A stretch of 64,000 nt of DNA from Roseobacter fucihabitans (GTDB lineage Bacteria > Pseudomonadota > Alphaproteobacteria > Rhodobacterales > Rhodobacteraceae): positions 4,308,501-4,372,500 of the forward strand of contig NZ_CP143423.1 of the NCBI RefSeq assembly GCF_014337925.2, given 5' to 3'. Positions 1 to 8,078 of the stretch are shown piece by piece. Both the position numbers and the translations under genes were made by a program. How positions within the stretch are numbered: the stretch's first letter is position 1; each line of letters opens with the position of its first letter. Below the pieces are notes generated by a model that did no database searches, was not told where the DNA came from, and saw only the letters and a list, made by a program, of their open reading frames with translations.

Positions 1-958
1 TTGGCACAGGTCGGTTCAGGGCATCCAACCGCACCGGCGTCAGGGGGAGGATCGATACGGAGAACCCATGCATGTCGAGCGACGTCATCAAGGGCGCAGG
101 ACCAATGATTTTCGTGATCGCTTTCGCCTTTTGCGATGTTGCGAGGGCCTGTGTCAGCACGGCCATTTCCAGCGGGGTGGTTGCACCAAGGTTGTTGAGC
201 AACGCAACGCAGCCCTCCCCGTTCAAATGTGGCGCGAGCTTGTCGAGCACCATGTCCATTGCACCGACCGCGCCATCAAAGGCAACCTGCTGGACGCCAG
301 CCTCGCCGTGGATACCGAGGCCAAGCTCCACCATACCGACCGCAATCCGGTCTTCCTTGACCGAACCCGGCACGCTACAGGTGTCCAGCGACGTACCGAT
401 GGAGGCCATATCCGTCACGGCGTCCTGCGCGGCGGCGGTGACGGTATCGAGGTCCGCGCCATCCTCTGCAAGGCTGCCGGCGATCTTGTGCACGAATAAT
501 GTGCCCGCAACCCCACGCGCCTGTGGCAGGTCAGGCAGGGCAATGTCGTCATCGACGATAACCATCGAAACCTTCAAACCATACGCACGCGCACGTTCTG
601 CGGCGAGACCAAAATTCAGCCGATCGCCTGTGTAGTTCTTGACGATCAAGAGGCATCCCGCTTCCCCTGTCACAGCCAGAATTCCGGCCAATACGGCGTC
701 CACTGAAGGGGAGGCAAAGACCTCGCCACAGACAGCCGCCGTCAACATGCCCTCTCCGACAAATCCGGCATGAGCGGGTTCATGCCCCGACCCCCCGCCC
801 GAGATCAGCGCAACGCGGGATTTATCCCAATCGGCGCGACAGACCACCTTGATATGGGGATACCCGTCCAGCCGATAGAGAGCACCACCTGAGGCCGCCA
901 ACAGACCGTCGATGGCATCTGTCACAAGCGTCTCCGTGCCATTGATGAATTGCGCCAT
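1..958 (-). CDS. dhaK: Dihydroxyacetone kinase, DhaK domain (3' end outside window)
   Basis: The reverse strand stays open from an ATG at 958 to the window edge, giving about 319 N-terminal residues. The protein starts MAQFINGTE and carries the DhaK nucleotide/substrate fold signature GGGSGHEP near residue 55 and a GIHGE motif near residue 215; in the family that histidine binds dihydroxyacetone covalently. The reaction is phosphorylation of dihydroxyacetone to DHAP in the cytoplasm. The start lies 13 bp after the stop of an ABC ATPase gene, so it is the last visible gene of the transporter operon, which suggests the imported compound is a polyol or triose broken down through dihydroxyacetone. 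Whether a DhaL domain follows (single-chain ATP-dependent kinase) or a separate DhaL gene cannot be seen. Confidence 0.9.
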   Translation of the reverse strand, partial: MAQFINGTETLVTDAIDGLLAASGGALYRLDGYPHIKVVCRADWDKSRVALISGGGSGHEPAHAGFVGEGMLTAAVCGEVFASPSVDAVLAGILAVTGEAGCLLIVKNYTGDRLNFGLAAERARAYGLKVSMVIVDDDIALPDLPQARGVAGTLFVHKIAGSLAEDGADLDTVTAAAQDAVTDMASIGTSLDTCSVPGSVKEDRIAVGMVELGLGIHGEAGVQQVAFDGAVGAMDMVLDKLAPHLNGEGCVALLNNLGATTPLEMAVLTQALATSQKAKAITKIIGPAPLMTSLDMHGFSVSILPLTPVRLDALNRPVP

Positions 959-971
959 ATCTCTCCCCTTT

Positions 972-1967
972 TCAGTAAATTCTGTTTCCGGCCGCATCAA
1001 AACATAGCGGATTATGCGGGGCGATTTTCACCTCGCTGCCGGGTGTGTAGCCCGTATGCGGATCGGCCAGCGTCGTGATGTCATGCCCGTCCAGTCGCAG
1101 ATGCAACCGCGTGTGATCCCCCAGCCGTTCGACACGACCGACCTGAGCCGCGCGGCCTTCGCCCTGCATCACATGCTCGGGACGCAGACCGATGCGATGC
1201 GCGCCTTTGGGGGCCGTACCAAACAGATCAGCGGGCAGGATATTGATCCGCGGTTGCCCCAAACGCGAGGCGACATAGAGCGAATTTGGGTTCTCATAAA
1301 TCTCGCGCGGGGTGCCGAATTGCACCAACTTTCCTTCGTTGAGCACGCCCACATGGGTGGCCATGGTCATGGCTTCGATCTGGTCATGGGTCACGTAGAG
1401 GATCGTCGCGCCAAGGCTGGCCTGAATGCGTTTGAGCTCGATCCGCAGGTCGGTGCGCAATTTGGCATCGAGCGAGCTCAGCGGCTCGTCCATGAGGTAA
1501 ACCTGCGGCTCACGCACCAACGCGCGCCCGATGGACACACGCTGCATCTCCCCGCCCGACAAAGCGGTCGCCTTATTATCGAGCTTATGGGTGATTTGCA
1601 GGACCGAGGCGACCTCATCCACCTTGCGTTTGATCTCCTCCGGCAGCGTCTTGAGGATCGGCGATTTCAGCGGGAATTCGAGATTTTCGCGCACTGTCAA
1701 ATGCGGATAAAGAGAGTATTGCTGAAACACCATGGCCACGTCACGCTGCGCGGGCGTTTCACCGTTCACAACACGTCCGCCGATGCTGATTTCACCGCCG
1801 TCCAGCGTTTCAAGACCCGAGATCAGCCGCAGCGTTGTGGTTTTTCCCGCACCGGTCGGCCCGAGCAAAACAACAAATGCCCCATCGGGAATGGTCATAT
1901 CAATATCCGACACCGCGACCGTTTTGCCAAAGGATTTTGACACATTTTTCAGGATCACCTCAGCCAT
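972..1967 (-). CDS. Sugar/polyol ABC transporter ATP-binding protein (UgpC/MalK type), second copy
   Basis: A 331-residue ABC ATPase: Walker A GPTGAGKTT at residues 36-44, signature LSGGEMQRV near 135, Walker B with YLMDEPLSSLDAK near 155, D-loop and H-loop (THDQ), and a C-terminal TOBE-like regulatory region containing GLRPEHV. This is the MalK/UgpC class that powers import of sugars, polyols or glycerol phosphates. I chose the ATG at 1967 (MAEVILKN) over an in-frame ATG 15 bp upstream because GAGGTG sits seven bases before it. It overlaps the upstream ATPase gene by 8 bp, indicating translational coupling. Two different ATPases in one operon suggest a heterodimeric motor, as in the rhizobial glycerol transporter GlpS/GlpT. 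Confidence 0.93.
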   Translation of the reverse strand: MAEVILKNVSKSFGKTVAVSDIDMTIPDGAFVVLLGPTGAGKTTTLRLISGLETLDGGEISIGGRVVNGETPAQRDVAMVFQQYSLYPHLTVRENLEFPLKSPILKTLPEEIKRKVDEVASVLQITHKLDNKATALSGGEMQRVSIGRALVREPQVYLMDEPLSSLDAKLRTDLRIELKRIQASLGATILYVTHDQIEAMTMATHVGVLNEGKLVQFGTPREIYENPNSLYVASRLGQPRINILPADLFGTAPKGAHRIGLRPEHVMQGEGRAAQVGRVERLGDHTRLHLRLDGHDITTLADPHTGYTPGSEVKIAPHNPLCFDAAGNRIY

Positions 1968-3057
1968 GGGAGAACACCTCATTGTTCAACTCCGAGCGCA
2001 GGGCAGCGCCGGTCGCTTCATCAAAAAGCGTCACGGTTTGCGCGTTGAACCCAAGCCCGATTTTTTCTCCAACCGATGCGACCTGCCCGGCAGGGACACG
2101 CGCTTTCAGCTCGCCATTCGGGGTATCCAGCGTTATGATCTGCGTCGTTCCAAGGTATTCTGTCGCCAGCACCTCGCCACGATACTCTGCGCTATCGCTG
2201 AGCGTGACATGTTCAGGGCGAACGCCGAAAACCAACCTGCCGCGGGACCCTTCCATCTGGCGCGGAACGGCAAGGGTTTGACCGTTCATCTCCACGTTGT
2301 GGGCATTTTCCGCCACGGCCCCGTCAAAGCGCAGGAAATTCATCGAGGGCGAGCCGATGAAATCGGCCACAAACATCGTGGCGGGCTTATCGTAAATCTC
2401 CTGCGGGGTGCCGAATTGTTCGACCACCGCATTGTTCATCACCACGATCTTATCGCCCATCTGCATGGCCTCCAATTGATCATGGGTGACATAGACGGTC
2501 GTGGCACCCATACGATCATGCAGGGCGCGCAATTCCTCGGACATATGTTCGCGAAATTCGGCGTCCAAAGCGCCCAGCGGTTCATCCATCATGAAGGCCT
2601 TGGGGTCGCGCACGATGGCCCGGCCCAGAGCGACGCGTTGCCGGTCCCCCCCCGACAGGCCCCCAACCGGTTTGTTGAGAATGTCCTGAATGCCGAGGAT
2701 ACCCGCGACCTCTTCGACCTTGGCCTTGACGTCACGGCGCGCCATGCCTTGCGAGACGAGCGGGTAGCTGAGGTTTTTGCGCACGTTCATATGCGGGTAG
2801 AGCGCGAACATCTGGAACACAAAGGCAATGTCGCGCTGGCTGGGTGGCTTTTGGCTGATCTCCTCGCCGTCGAGATATATTTCGCCAGACGTTGGCAATT
2901 CCAACCCCGCGATCATGCGCAGAGTGGTCGTCTTGCCGCATCCCGATGGACCCAACAGCATGAAAAATTCACCATCCTCAATGGTGAAACTGGATTCCCG
3001 CACGGCGGTGAAGTCGCCAAATTCCTTGCGGACGGTTTTGATGATGATTTGCGCCAC
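1960..3057 (-). CDS. Sugar/polyol ABC transporter ATP-binding protein (UgpC/MalK type), first copy
   Basis: A 365-residue ABC ATPase with Walker A GPSGCGKTT near residues 36-44, signature LSGGDRQRV near 133, Walker B FMMDEPLGALDAE and a C-terminal TOBE region (GVRPEHV). The start is most likely the GTG at 3057 (VAQIIIK), preceded by GGAG ten bases away and 7 bp after the preceding stop; an in-frame TTG at 3087 would overlap the upstream gene by more. It is about 40 percent alike by eye to the next gene in the operon, so the pair probably forms a heterodimer on the cytoplasmic face of the permeases. Confidence 0.93.
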   Translation of the reverse strand: MAQIIIKTVRKEFGDFTAVRESSFTIEDGEFFMLLGPSGCGKTTTLRMIAGLELPTSGEIYLDGEEISQKPPSQRDIAFVFQMFALYPHMNVRKNLSYPLVSQGMARRDVKAKVEEVAGILGIQDILNKPVGGLSGGDRQRVALGRAIVRDPKAFMMDEPLGALDAEFREHMSEELRALHDRMGATTVYVTHDQLEAMQMGDKIVVMNNAVVEQFGTPQEIYDKPATMFVADFIGSPSMNFLRFDGAVAENAHNVEMNGQTLAVPRQMEGSRGRLVFGVRPEHVTLSDSAEYRGEVLATEYLGTTQIITLDTPNGELKARVPAGQVASVGEKIGLGFNAQTVTLFDEATGAALRSELNNEVFSHG

Positions 3058-3064
3058 GCTGGGG

Positions 3065-3253
3065 TTACTCCGGGAAATGGGAAACAATGATGAACATCAC
3101 CGTGCCAATAAGGGTTGTGATGAAAGAGTAGGTGAAGGCCCACATGACAAAGGGTTGCATCAGCATAAACACACCCAAAGCGATCAGAATGGTCGCCACC
3201 AATTCCCATGGCCCTCGTTTGAAGCCGATCAGCCCGGCGATAAAATTGCTCAT
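3065..3253 (-). CDS. 62-residue membrane protein inside the ABC operon
   Basis: A short ORF starting MSNFIAGLIGFKRGP and ending SHFPE, with two hydrophobic stretches at about residues 17-37 and 40-58, so probably a two-span inner-membrane protein. It begins with a 4-bp ATGA overlap with the upstream permease stop and ends 7 bp before the ATPase start, so it is translated as part of the operon. Small membrane proteins occur at the same place in other polyol/glycerol ABC operons, but I do not recognise this sequence as a named family. It may be an accessory subunit of the importer; this is inference from position. Confidence 0.8.
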   Translation of the reverse strand: MSNFIAGLIGFKRGPWELVATILIALGVFMLMQPFVMWAFTYSFITTLIGTVMFIIVSHFPE

Positions 3254-4188
3254 TTGCGAACCGCTCCAAATGTGATGCCGCGCAGCAGGTGTTTGCGCAG
3301 GGCGACAGTGAAGATCATTACGGGCAGCAGGAAGATCGTGGCACCCGCAGCCACGGCGGGCCAATCCAGACCGCCCACTCCGATGATTGTTGGGATGAAA
3401 GGCGGGGCCGTTTGCGCCGTACCGGAGGTCAGCAAGACCGCAAAAGCGTATTCATTCCATGCAAAGATCAGACAGAAGATAGCAGTGGAGGCGATGCCCG
3501 TGGCGGCCTGCGGCAGCACAACTTTGTAGAAGGCCTGAAAGCGCGTGTAGCCGTCGATCAGAGCGGCCTCTTCATATTCGCGCGGGATTTCGTCGATGAA
3601 ACCTTTGAGCAGCCAGACGGCGAGTGAAATATTGACCGCCGTATAGAGCAGGATCATGCCGAGGTGCGTATCAGACAAGCCAAGCTGGCGGTACATCAGA
3701 AAGATCGGGATCGCAACGGCGATGGGCGGCATCATTCGAGTGGAAAGGATGAAGAACAGCAGGTCATCCGCCAGCGGAATTTTGAACCGACTAAAGGCAT
3801 AGGCCGCAAGTGTGCCGAGGAAAATGCTGAGGAAGGTCGAGCCAAACCCGATGATCACCGAATTCAGGAAACGTTCGCCGAATTTGGACGGTCCGGCAAT
3901 AACCATATCGTATTGACGCACGATGTCCTCATACCAGTTTTCCGGCGGGTTGGCGGCAAGGAATTCATCCGTTTGGCGGGTGCGGGTGGTAAAGAGGTTC
4001 ACATAGCCTTCGAGGGTGGGTTCAAAGAAGACCTTGGGCGGGTAGCTGATCGCGTCGCTGGGCGATTTGAAACCGGTAAGCATAATCCAGGCCAGCGGGA
4101 TCATGGTGATAAGCGCATAGGTGATGACAAGCGTGCCGGCAAACCACTTGGAGCTTTTGCTGGGCTCGGTGACGGAAAAACTGCTCAT
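3250..4188 (-). CDS. Carbohydrate ABC transporter permease (MalG/UgpE type)
   Basis: A 312-residue permease with six predicted membrane spans. The cytoplasmic EAA loop that docks on the ATPase is visible near residues 205-230 (EEAALIDGYTRF). A long periplasmic segment of about 80 residues follows the first span, as in MalG-type subunits. The start (MSSFSVTEP) overlaps the stop of the other permease gene by 4 bp (ATGA), and its own stop overlaps the start of the 62-residue gene by 4 bp, so the subunits are tightly coupled in translation. Confidence 0.93.
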   Translation of the reverse strand: MSSFSVTEPSKSSKWFAGTLVITYALITMIPLAWIMLTGFKSPSDAISYPPKVFFEPTLEGYVNLFTTRTRQTDEFLAANPPENWYEDIVRQYDMVIAGPSKFGERFLNSVIIGFGSTFLSIFLGTLAAYAFSRFKIPLADDLLFFILSTRMMPPIAVAIPIFLMYRQLGLSDTHLGMILLYTAVNISLAVWLLKGFIDEIPREYEEAALIDGYTRFQAFYKVVLPQAATGIASTAIFCLIFAWNEYAFAVLLTSGTAQTAPPFIPTIIGVGGLDWPAVAAGATIFLLPVMIFTVALRKHLLRGITFGAVRK

Positions 4189-5132
4189 CGTTCTTTGACC
4201 TTATTGAGGGCTTTGACATAGATGCTGGCCAGACCAAATACCGTGACGAAGAGGATGATCGCATAGGCTGATGCATAGCCCGTGCGCCATTTTTCAAAGG
4301 CTTCGCGTTTGAGGTTGATGGACGTCAGTTCGGTTGTTGAGCCCGGACCGCCGCCCGTAAGCTGCACGACAAGATCGAACATCTTGAAGTTCTCGATCCC
4401 GCGAAACAGGATCGCCAGCATCAGGAACGGGAGGATCATCGGAATGGTGATCGTAAAGAATTGCCTGAGTTTCGAAGCACGATCCACCTCAGCCGCCTCA
4501 TAGATGTAGTCGGGGATTGAGCGTAGCCCCGCCAGACAAATCAGCATCACAAAGGGTGTCCACATCCATGTATCAACGATCACGATGGACCAGGGTGCCA
4601 AATCAACCGAACCCAACATCTCGAAACTTGAAGGCTCTTTGCCAGTGAAAAAGGCGATGATGTAGTTAAAAAGTCCGATTTGGGGTTGGTAGAGGAATTT
4701 CCAGAAATTCCCGACGACCGCAGGGGAAAGCATCATAGGCAGCACGATGATGGTGGTCCAAAGATCGTTCCCTTTGAATTTCTTGTTGATCAGATAGGCG
4801 AGGGTGAACCCGATAACGACCTGAAAAAAAATCGTCCAGAACAGGAAATGCGCGGTGGCCTGCATGTTCAGCCATATGTCACTATCTGTCAGAATGCGTT
4901 CGTAGTTGCGCAGACCGACGTATTCCACCTCGCGATTGAGACGGTTGGCGCGGAAGTTAGTAAAGCTGAGGTTGATCGTCCAAATCAATGGAAAAATATT
5001 GATCGCAAGCAACAAGAAGATCGTTGGCCCGACGAATATCCATGCAATCGCGCGGTCGCTCAAACCTTTGATCTTGCGGGCCACGGTCGGCGGTGTGGCG
5101 TTGGCGGCGCGTGAAATTGGAGTATCGTTCAT
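4185..5132 (-). CDS. Sugar ABC transporter permease (MalF/UgpA type)
   Basis: A 315-residue inner-membrane permease. The first membrane span is around residues 28-50; the EAA loop (EAAEVDRASKLRQFF) is near residues 215-235 and is followed by the last spans. It is the partner of the downstream MalG-type permease and would form the translocation channel with it. It starts 98 bp after the binding-protein gene, a gap filled by a 19-bp-stem hairpin. Confidence 0.93.
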   Translation of the reverse strand: MNDTPISRAANATPPTVARKIKGLSDRAIAWIFVGPTIFLLLAINIFPLIWTINLSFTNFRANRLNREVEYVGLRNYERILTDSDIWLNMQATAHFLFWTIFFQVVIGFTLAYLINKKFKGNDLWTTIIVLPMMLSPAVVGNFWKFLYQPQIGLFNYIIAFFTGKEPSSFEMLGSVDLAPWSIVIVDTWMWTPFVMLICLAGLRSIPDYIYEAAEVDRASKLRQFFTITIPMILPFLMLAILFRGIENFKMFDLVVQLTGGGPGSTTELTSINLKREAFEKWRTGYASAYAIILFVTVFGLASIYVKALNKVKER

Positions 5133-5155
5133 TTGGCACAGCTTTCCCGGCGCAA

Positions 5156-5216
5156 GGTGGCCTAAAAGCCCACCCTACGGGTTGAGGGGAGACGTAAGGT
5201 GGGCTTTTAGGCCACC
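5156..5216. repeat. Long intergenic palindrome (19-bp perfect stem)
   Basis: GGTGGCCTAAAAGCCCACC at 5156-5174 is repeated as its exact reverse complement at 5198-5216 across a 23-base loop; three more inner pairs (TAC/GTA) are possible. It lies between the binding-protein gene and the first permease gene of the operon. Hairpins at this place often protect the upstream mRNA so that binding protein is made in excess over permease; that role is inferred. A related sequence lies at 24877-24900, suggesting a dispersed REP-like repeat. Confidence 0.85.
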
Positions 5217-5230
5217 CTACTTGGTATTTT

Positions 5231-6550
5231 TTAGAGCTTGCCTTCGTCTTCGAAGGTTTCAGTCCAATCTTCGATCAACTTGTCCAGAGCCTCTTGTGCC
5301 GTCCCTTGATCCGCGACCACATAATCGTGGATACGTTTTTGCATGGCCAGAAGCAGCTCAGCATATGCAGGCTCCTGCCAGAAATCCTGTACGGCACCCA
5401 TAGCCTCCAAGAAATCACCCGCAAAAGGGGCGCTATCGACAAAACCTGGGTCTTCCAAAACGGCCTTATGCGCGGAATAGCCGCCTAAATCCCACCATTT
5501 CTGCTGTACCTCAGGGTTTGCAAACCATTTGATGTATTCTAACGCCGCATCCTGCTTGTCTGAATAAGCAATGACTGAAATGCCCTGGCCCCCAAGCGTG
5601 GATCCCGCTTGATTTTGTGGTGGGTTGACAAAAAAGTCGATCTTGTCGCCACCGGTGTTCGGGTCAGCGTAAAGGCCAGGGAAGAAAGCAAACCAATTCA
5701 TCGCCATCGCAACCTGGCCGGATTTAAACGCATCAAGGCTCTCGCCCATATAGGAATTGGTGTATCCAGGCGGCGTTGCAGTCTTATAAAACTCTTTATA
5801 GAACTCAAGAGCTTCAACCGCCTCTGCCGAATTTACAGCACCCTCCATATCATATTTTCCCGGGGTATTTTCGTATTTGAAACCCCAAGGATATAGAGCC
5901 GAAGTCACGCCCATCGTGATACCTTCTGACCCACGTTCCGTGAAAATTGCGGCACCGTAAACGGTTTGGCCATCAATTTCCCGCCCCTGGAAGAACTGCG
6001 CGATTTCGAGCATTTCCTTCTGCGTCTTGGGTTCTGCTAATGCGCGTCCCGTCGCCTCCTGGAAGGCCGCTTTGATATCATCGCGCTCAAACCAGTCTTT
6101 GCGATAGAACCAACCATTCGCATCCCCCATCGCCGGCAGCGCATAATAGTTTTCTGTTCCCTTGGGCCAAGTCGAATAAGCATAGACTGTTGCGTCTGCA
6201 AAATCGTTCATCGAGATATTTTCAGCATCGAAAAAGTCATTCAACTTAACGTAATGACCGTTTTCCGCACCACCGCCGATCCATTGACTATCTCCGATCA
6301 GAAGATCGCAGAGTTTGCCTCCCGAATTGAGCTCGTTCAGCATGCGATCAGCGAAATTTGGCCATGGAATGAATTCAAAGCTCATCGTGTGCCCGGACTG
6401 CGCCTCGAATTCCTTGCTTAATTCTACCAAGGCATTTGCCGGATCCCAAGCGGCCCAGCAAAGTGTAAGGTCTTCGGCCTGCGCAGATGCGCCCATACTT
6501 GCGATGGCGATGCTAGCAGCACTGACCGACGTTAATTTATAATGTTTCAT
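5231..6550 (-). CDS. ABC transporter extracellular substrate-binding protein, family 1
   Basis: A 439-residue periplasmic solute-binding protein. The N-terminus MKHYKLTSVSAASIAIASMG followed by ASAQA gives a signal peptide cut near residue 25. The mature part starts EDLTLCWAAWDPANAL and carries the two-lobe features of family 1 binding proteins of sugars and polyols. The start at 6550 is preceded by a strong ribosome site (GGGAGGAAC). As the first gene of the operon it defines the import specificity; the dhaK gene at the far end points to a polyol or triose-yielding substrate, but the ligand is not known. Confidence 0.93.
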   Translation of the reverse strand: MKHYKLTSVSAASIAIASMGASAQAEDLTLCWAAWDPANALVELSKEFEAQSGHTMSFEFIPWPNFADRMLNELNSGGKLCDLLIGDSQWIGGGAENGHYVKLNDFFDAENISMNDFADATVYAYSTWPKGTENYYALPAMGDANGWFYRKDWFERDDIKAAFQEATGRALAEPKTQKEMLEIAQFFQGREIDGQTVYGAAIFTERGSEGITMGVTSALYPWGFKYENTPGKYDMEGAVNSAEAVEALEFYKEFYKTATPPGYTNSYMGESLDAFKSGQVAMAMNWFAFFPGLYADPNTGGDKIDFFVNPPQNQAGSTLGGQGISVIAYSDKQDAALEYIKWFANPEVQQKWWDLGGYSAHKAVLEDPGFVDSAPFAGDFLEAMGAVQDFWQEPAYAELLLAMQKRIHDYVVADQGTAQEALDKLIEDWTETFEDEGKL

Positions 6551-6912
6551 GTTGTTCCTCCCTAGCGCCCCTTCCGATCGATCACGGCCGATTCGGAATT
6601 CAGACATTCTCAGGCTAAATGAGGGGCGCACATCATGTCGACACAATTTTTGAGGTACGCCCCTCAAAAATATCTACTCACCTAATATCACTCAGAATTT
6701 TCCTGGCTGGTATCCGCGTTTGCAGTATGAAGGTACGATTGCATTGTAAGATATCCTGACAAATTTCTTGTGATTCTCTGATCTTGCCAAACCGAATACG
6801 ACTACAAGCGACCCTGTGAACGACATCCCTGCATCACCCCTCCCGCTTTCGAAATAGCAAGTGACTGCTTTCGGCATGGTTGTTCAAACCGTTGTTCGAC
6901 CAATGTGTTGAA
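6551..6912. other. Upstream region of the ABC operon, no gene supported
   Basis: These 362 bp separate the binding-protein gene from the IS21 relic. Apart from the dyad at 6647-6670 and the ribosome site next to 6550 I see nothing. A 61-codon reverse reading frame at 6692-6877 has no ribosome site, no family resemblance and unlikely composition. Confidence 0.6.
6647..6670. promoter_or_regulatory. Operator-like dyad upstream of the ABC operon
   Basis: TTTTTGAGG at 6647-6655 and CCTCAAAAA at 6662-6670 form a perfect 9-bp inverted repeat (10 bp with the flanking A/T) around a 6-base spacer, about 97 bp upstream of the binding-protein start. A second overlapping inverted repeat, TGAGGGGCG at 6620-6628 and CGCCCCTCA at 6658-6666, shares one arm. 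This looks like a site for a dimeric regulator; no regulator gene is adjacent within the window. Confidence 0.5.
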
Positions 6913-7124
6913 TGTCATTGAGAACTGAGCCGGTATTTTCACCGAGATTTGACCCGCTGTTAGTTATGTATCGGTAGCTATGCTTTGGTCAATGTGGTGG
7001 CCTCCTTTGTGGTTTTCTTTGCGGCCTCTGAGCTGGTCTTGAAGCGGTAGCTGTCGTTGCCTGTTTCGAGGATGTTGCAGCGGTGGGTAAGCCGGTCGAG
7101 CAACGCTGTTGTCATCTTTGCATC

Positions 7125-7167
7125 CATTGCCCGGCAGTCGTTTTGTGCAGCAAAACGATGAGAGGGG
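7125..7167 (+). repeat. Mini-hairpin element copy 1 (43 bp, in istB)
   Basis: Flanks CATTGCCCGGCAG and TGAGAGGGG surround the stem TCGTTTTG / CAAAACGA with loop TGCAG. In the istB sense strand it lies between the codons of VFG and DAKM, exactly before a GAT codon, and adds 14 codons without shifting the frame. Confidence 0.85.
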
Positions 7168-7301
7168 CCAAAGACCTGGGCCCATTCACTGAAGCTGAGG
7201 TTGGTTGTGATGATGACACTGGTGCGCTCATAGAGCTTGCTCATAAGGTGGAACAGCAGTGCGCCGCCTGACGGGCTGAACGGCAGGTAGCCAAGCTCGT
7301 C

Positions 7302-7339
7302 CATTGCCCGGCAATGCATGTTTACATGCATGAGAGGGG
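7302..7339 (+). repeat. Mini-hairpin element copy 2 (38 bp, in istB)
   Basis: Conserved flanks surround the stem ATGCATGT / ACATGCAT with a two-base loop. In istB it separates the codons of VIL from DELGYLPF, immediately before a GAC codon, with a net gain of 37 bp that shifts the frame. Confidence 0.85.
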
Positions 7340-7374
7340 AGGATGACCAAGTCGATTTTTGTGAGCATCTCAGC

Positions 7375-7418
7375 CATTCACTGACCGGCAGGGTATCGCG
7401 ACGCGATGTCCCGAGAGG
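7375..7418 (+). repeat. Mini-hairpin element copy 3 (about 44 bp, in istB)
   Basis: The copy is more divergent (CACTGACCGGCAGGG ... CCCGAGAGG) with the stem ATCGC / GCGAT and loop GAC. It interrupts istB between GKAGK and AEMLTKID, before a GCT codon; the net shift is +2, compensated by copy 2, which is why one open frame spans both. Confidence 0.8.
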
Positions 7419-7579
7419 TTTCCCGGCCTTTCCGAGGGCCTTTTCCTGTTCCAATGCATTGACCAGTTCGACGGTGGAATAGAAGCGCACTTTGCGTCTG
7501 TGGTGCTCACCGATAGCGGTGGCAACATGGCTTTTGCCGGTTCCAGGTCCGCCAATCAGAACCACGTTTTCCGCATTCT

Positions 7580-7621
7580 CCCCTCTCGGCAGATTGCTTC
7601 GCAATACCCTGCCGGGCAATG
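7580..7621 (-). repeat. Mini-hairpin element copy 4 (42 bp, in istB, opposite orientation)
   Basis: On the plus strand it reads CCCCTCTCGGCAG ... CTGCCGGGCAATG with the stem ATTGC / GCAAT, loop TTC and an 8-bp outer stem. It lies between HRSEFI and the AENVV segment before Walker A, with about 41 bp net gain, so the ATPase frame is broken here. Confidence 0.85.
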
Positions 7622-7843
7622 TATGAACTCACTACGATGGAGTTGACGAACTGTGGCCTCATTGATGTCGCTCGACGCGCAGTCAAAACCCGTGAGGTCC
7701 TTATAGGATGGGAAGCGCGCCACCTTGGTGTGATAGGCAATGGATCGCACTTCGCGTTCCGCCATTTCCGCCTTGAGCAGTTGAGACAACATCGGGGTGG
7801 CCGCCTCAAATGCTGGAACACCTTGTGTAACCAGACCGTCAAC

Positions 7844-7885
7844 CACTGCCCGACAGGGTATTGCGCAGCAATGCACGAAAGGGGG
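7844..7885 (+). repeat. Mini-hairpin element copy 5 (42 bp, in istB)
   Basis: CACTGCCCGACAGGG and CGAAAGGGGG flank the stem ATTGC / GCAAT with loop GCA. In istB sense it sits before GTT GAC (VDGL), at a codon boundary in the rebuilt frame. Confidence 0.85.
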
Positions 7886-7895
7886 CATGCGCCAT

Positions 7896-7941
7896 GTCGC
7901 ACCAAAGGTGCGCAATTATAGATGCTCGCCTTTGGCGAGAC
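7896..7941. repeat. Double-hairpin insert of a different type near the istB start
   Basis: Two small hairpins, CGCACC-AAA-GGTGCG and CTCGCC-TTT-GGCGAG, are joined by an 11-base AT-rich linker. The outer ends GTCGCACCAAAGG and the reverse complement of CCTTTGGCGAGAC form near-identical inverted repeats of about 17 bp, giving a 46-bp unit. It splits the istB N-terminus after MLRSLKL and creates a stop in the linker. It shares no flank sequence with the other inserts. Confidence 0.65.
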
Positions 7942-8078
7942 GCAGCTTGAGACTGCGCAGCATGATGATAATGGAAGCTCCTGCAGGATCATGACGCATT
8001 GCGCTTGCCTCCTGCCTGTCTGAGGTCGTCATAGCGATCCACATTTGCCTTTGGGGCGGTTTCCAATGCAAGAGCATC

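Larger units (their letters stand above)
6978..7963 (-). pseudogene. istB: IS21 IstB-type ATPase, interrupted by hairpin inserts
   Basis: Joining pieces from three frames rebuilds an IstB helper ATPase: start MLRSLKL at 7963, then PAFEAATPMLSQLLKAEMAE, PSYKDLTGFD, Walker [17 protein letters not shown] (Walker B region), [18 protein letters not shown] and the end near SYRFK, stop at 6978. Five ~40-bp hairpin elements (7125-7167, 7302-7339, 7375-7418, 7580-7621, 7844-7885) and one double hairpin (7896-7941) split it. Their net lengths (about 42, 37, 41, 41 and about 41 bp) mostly shift the frame; removing them would restore one continuous ATPase frame. Between the inserts the sequence shows few other lesions. 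Confidence 0.85.

Noticed and set aside
6692-6877. 61-codon reverse ORF upstream of the ABC operon
   Set aside because: No ribosome site, no family resemblance, and it lies in an AT-rich promoter region.
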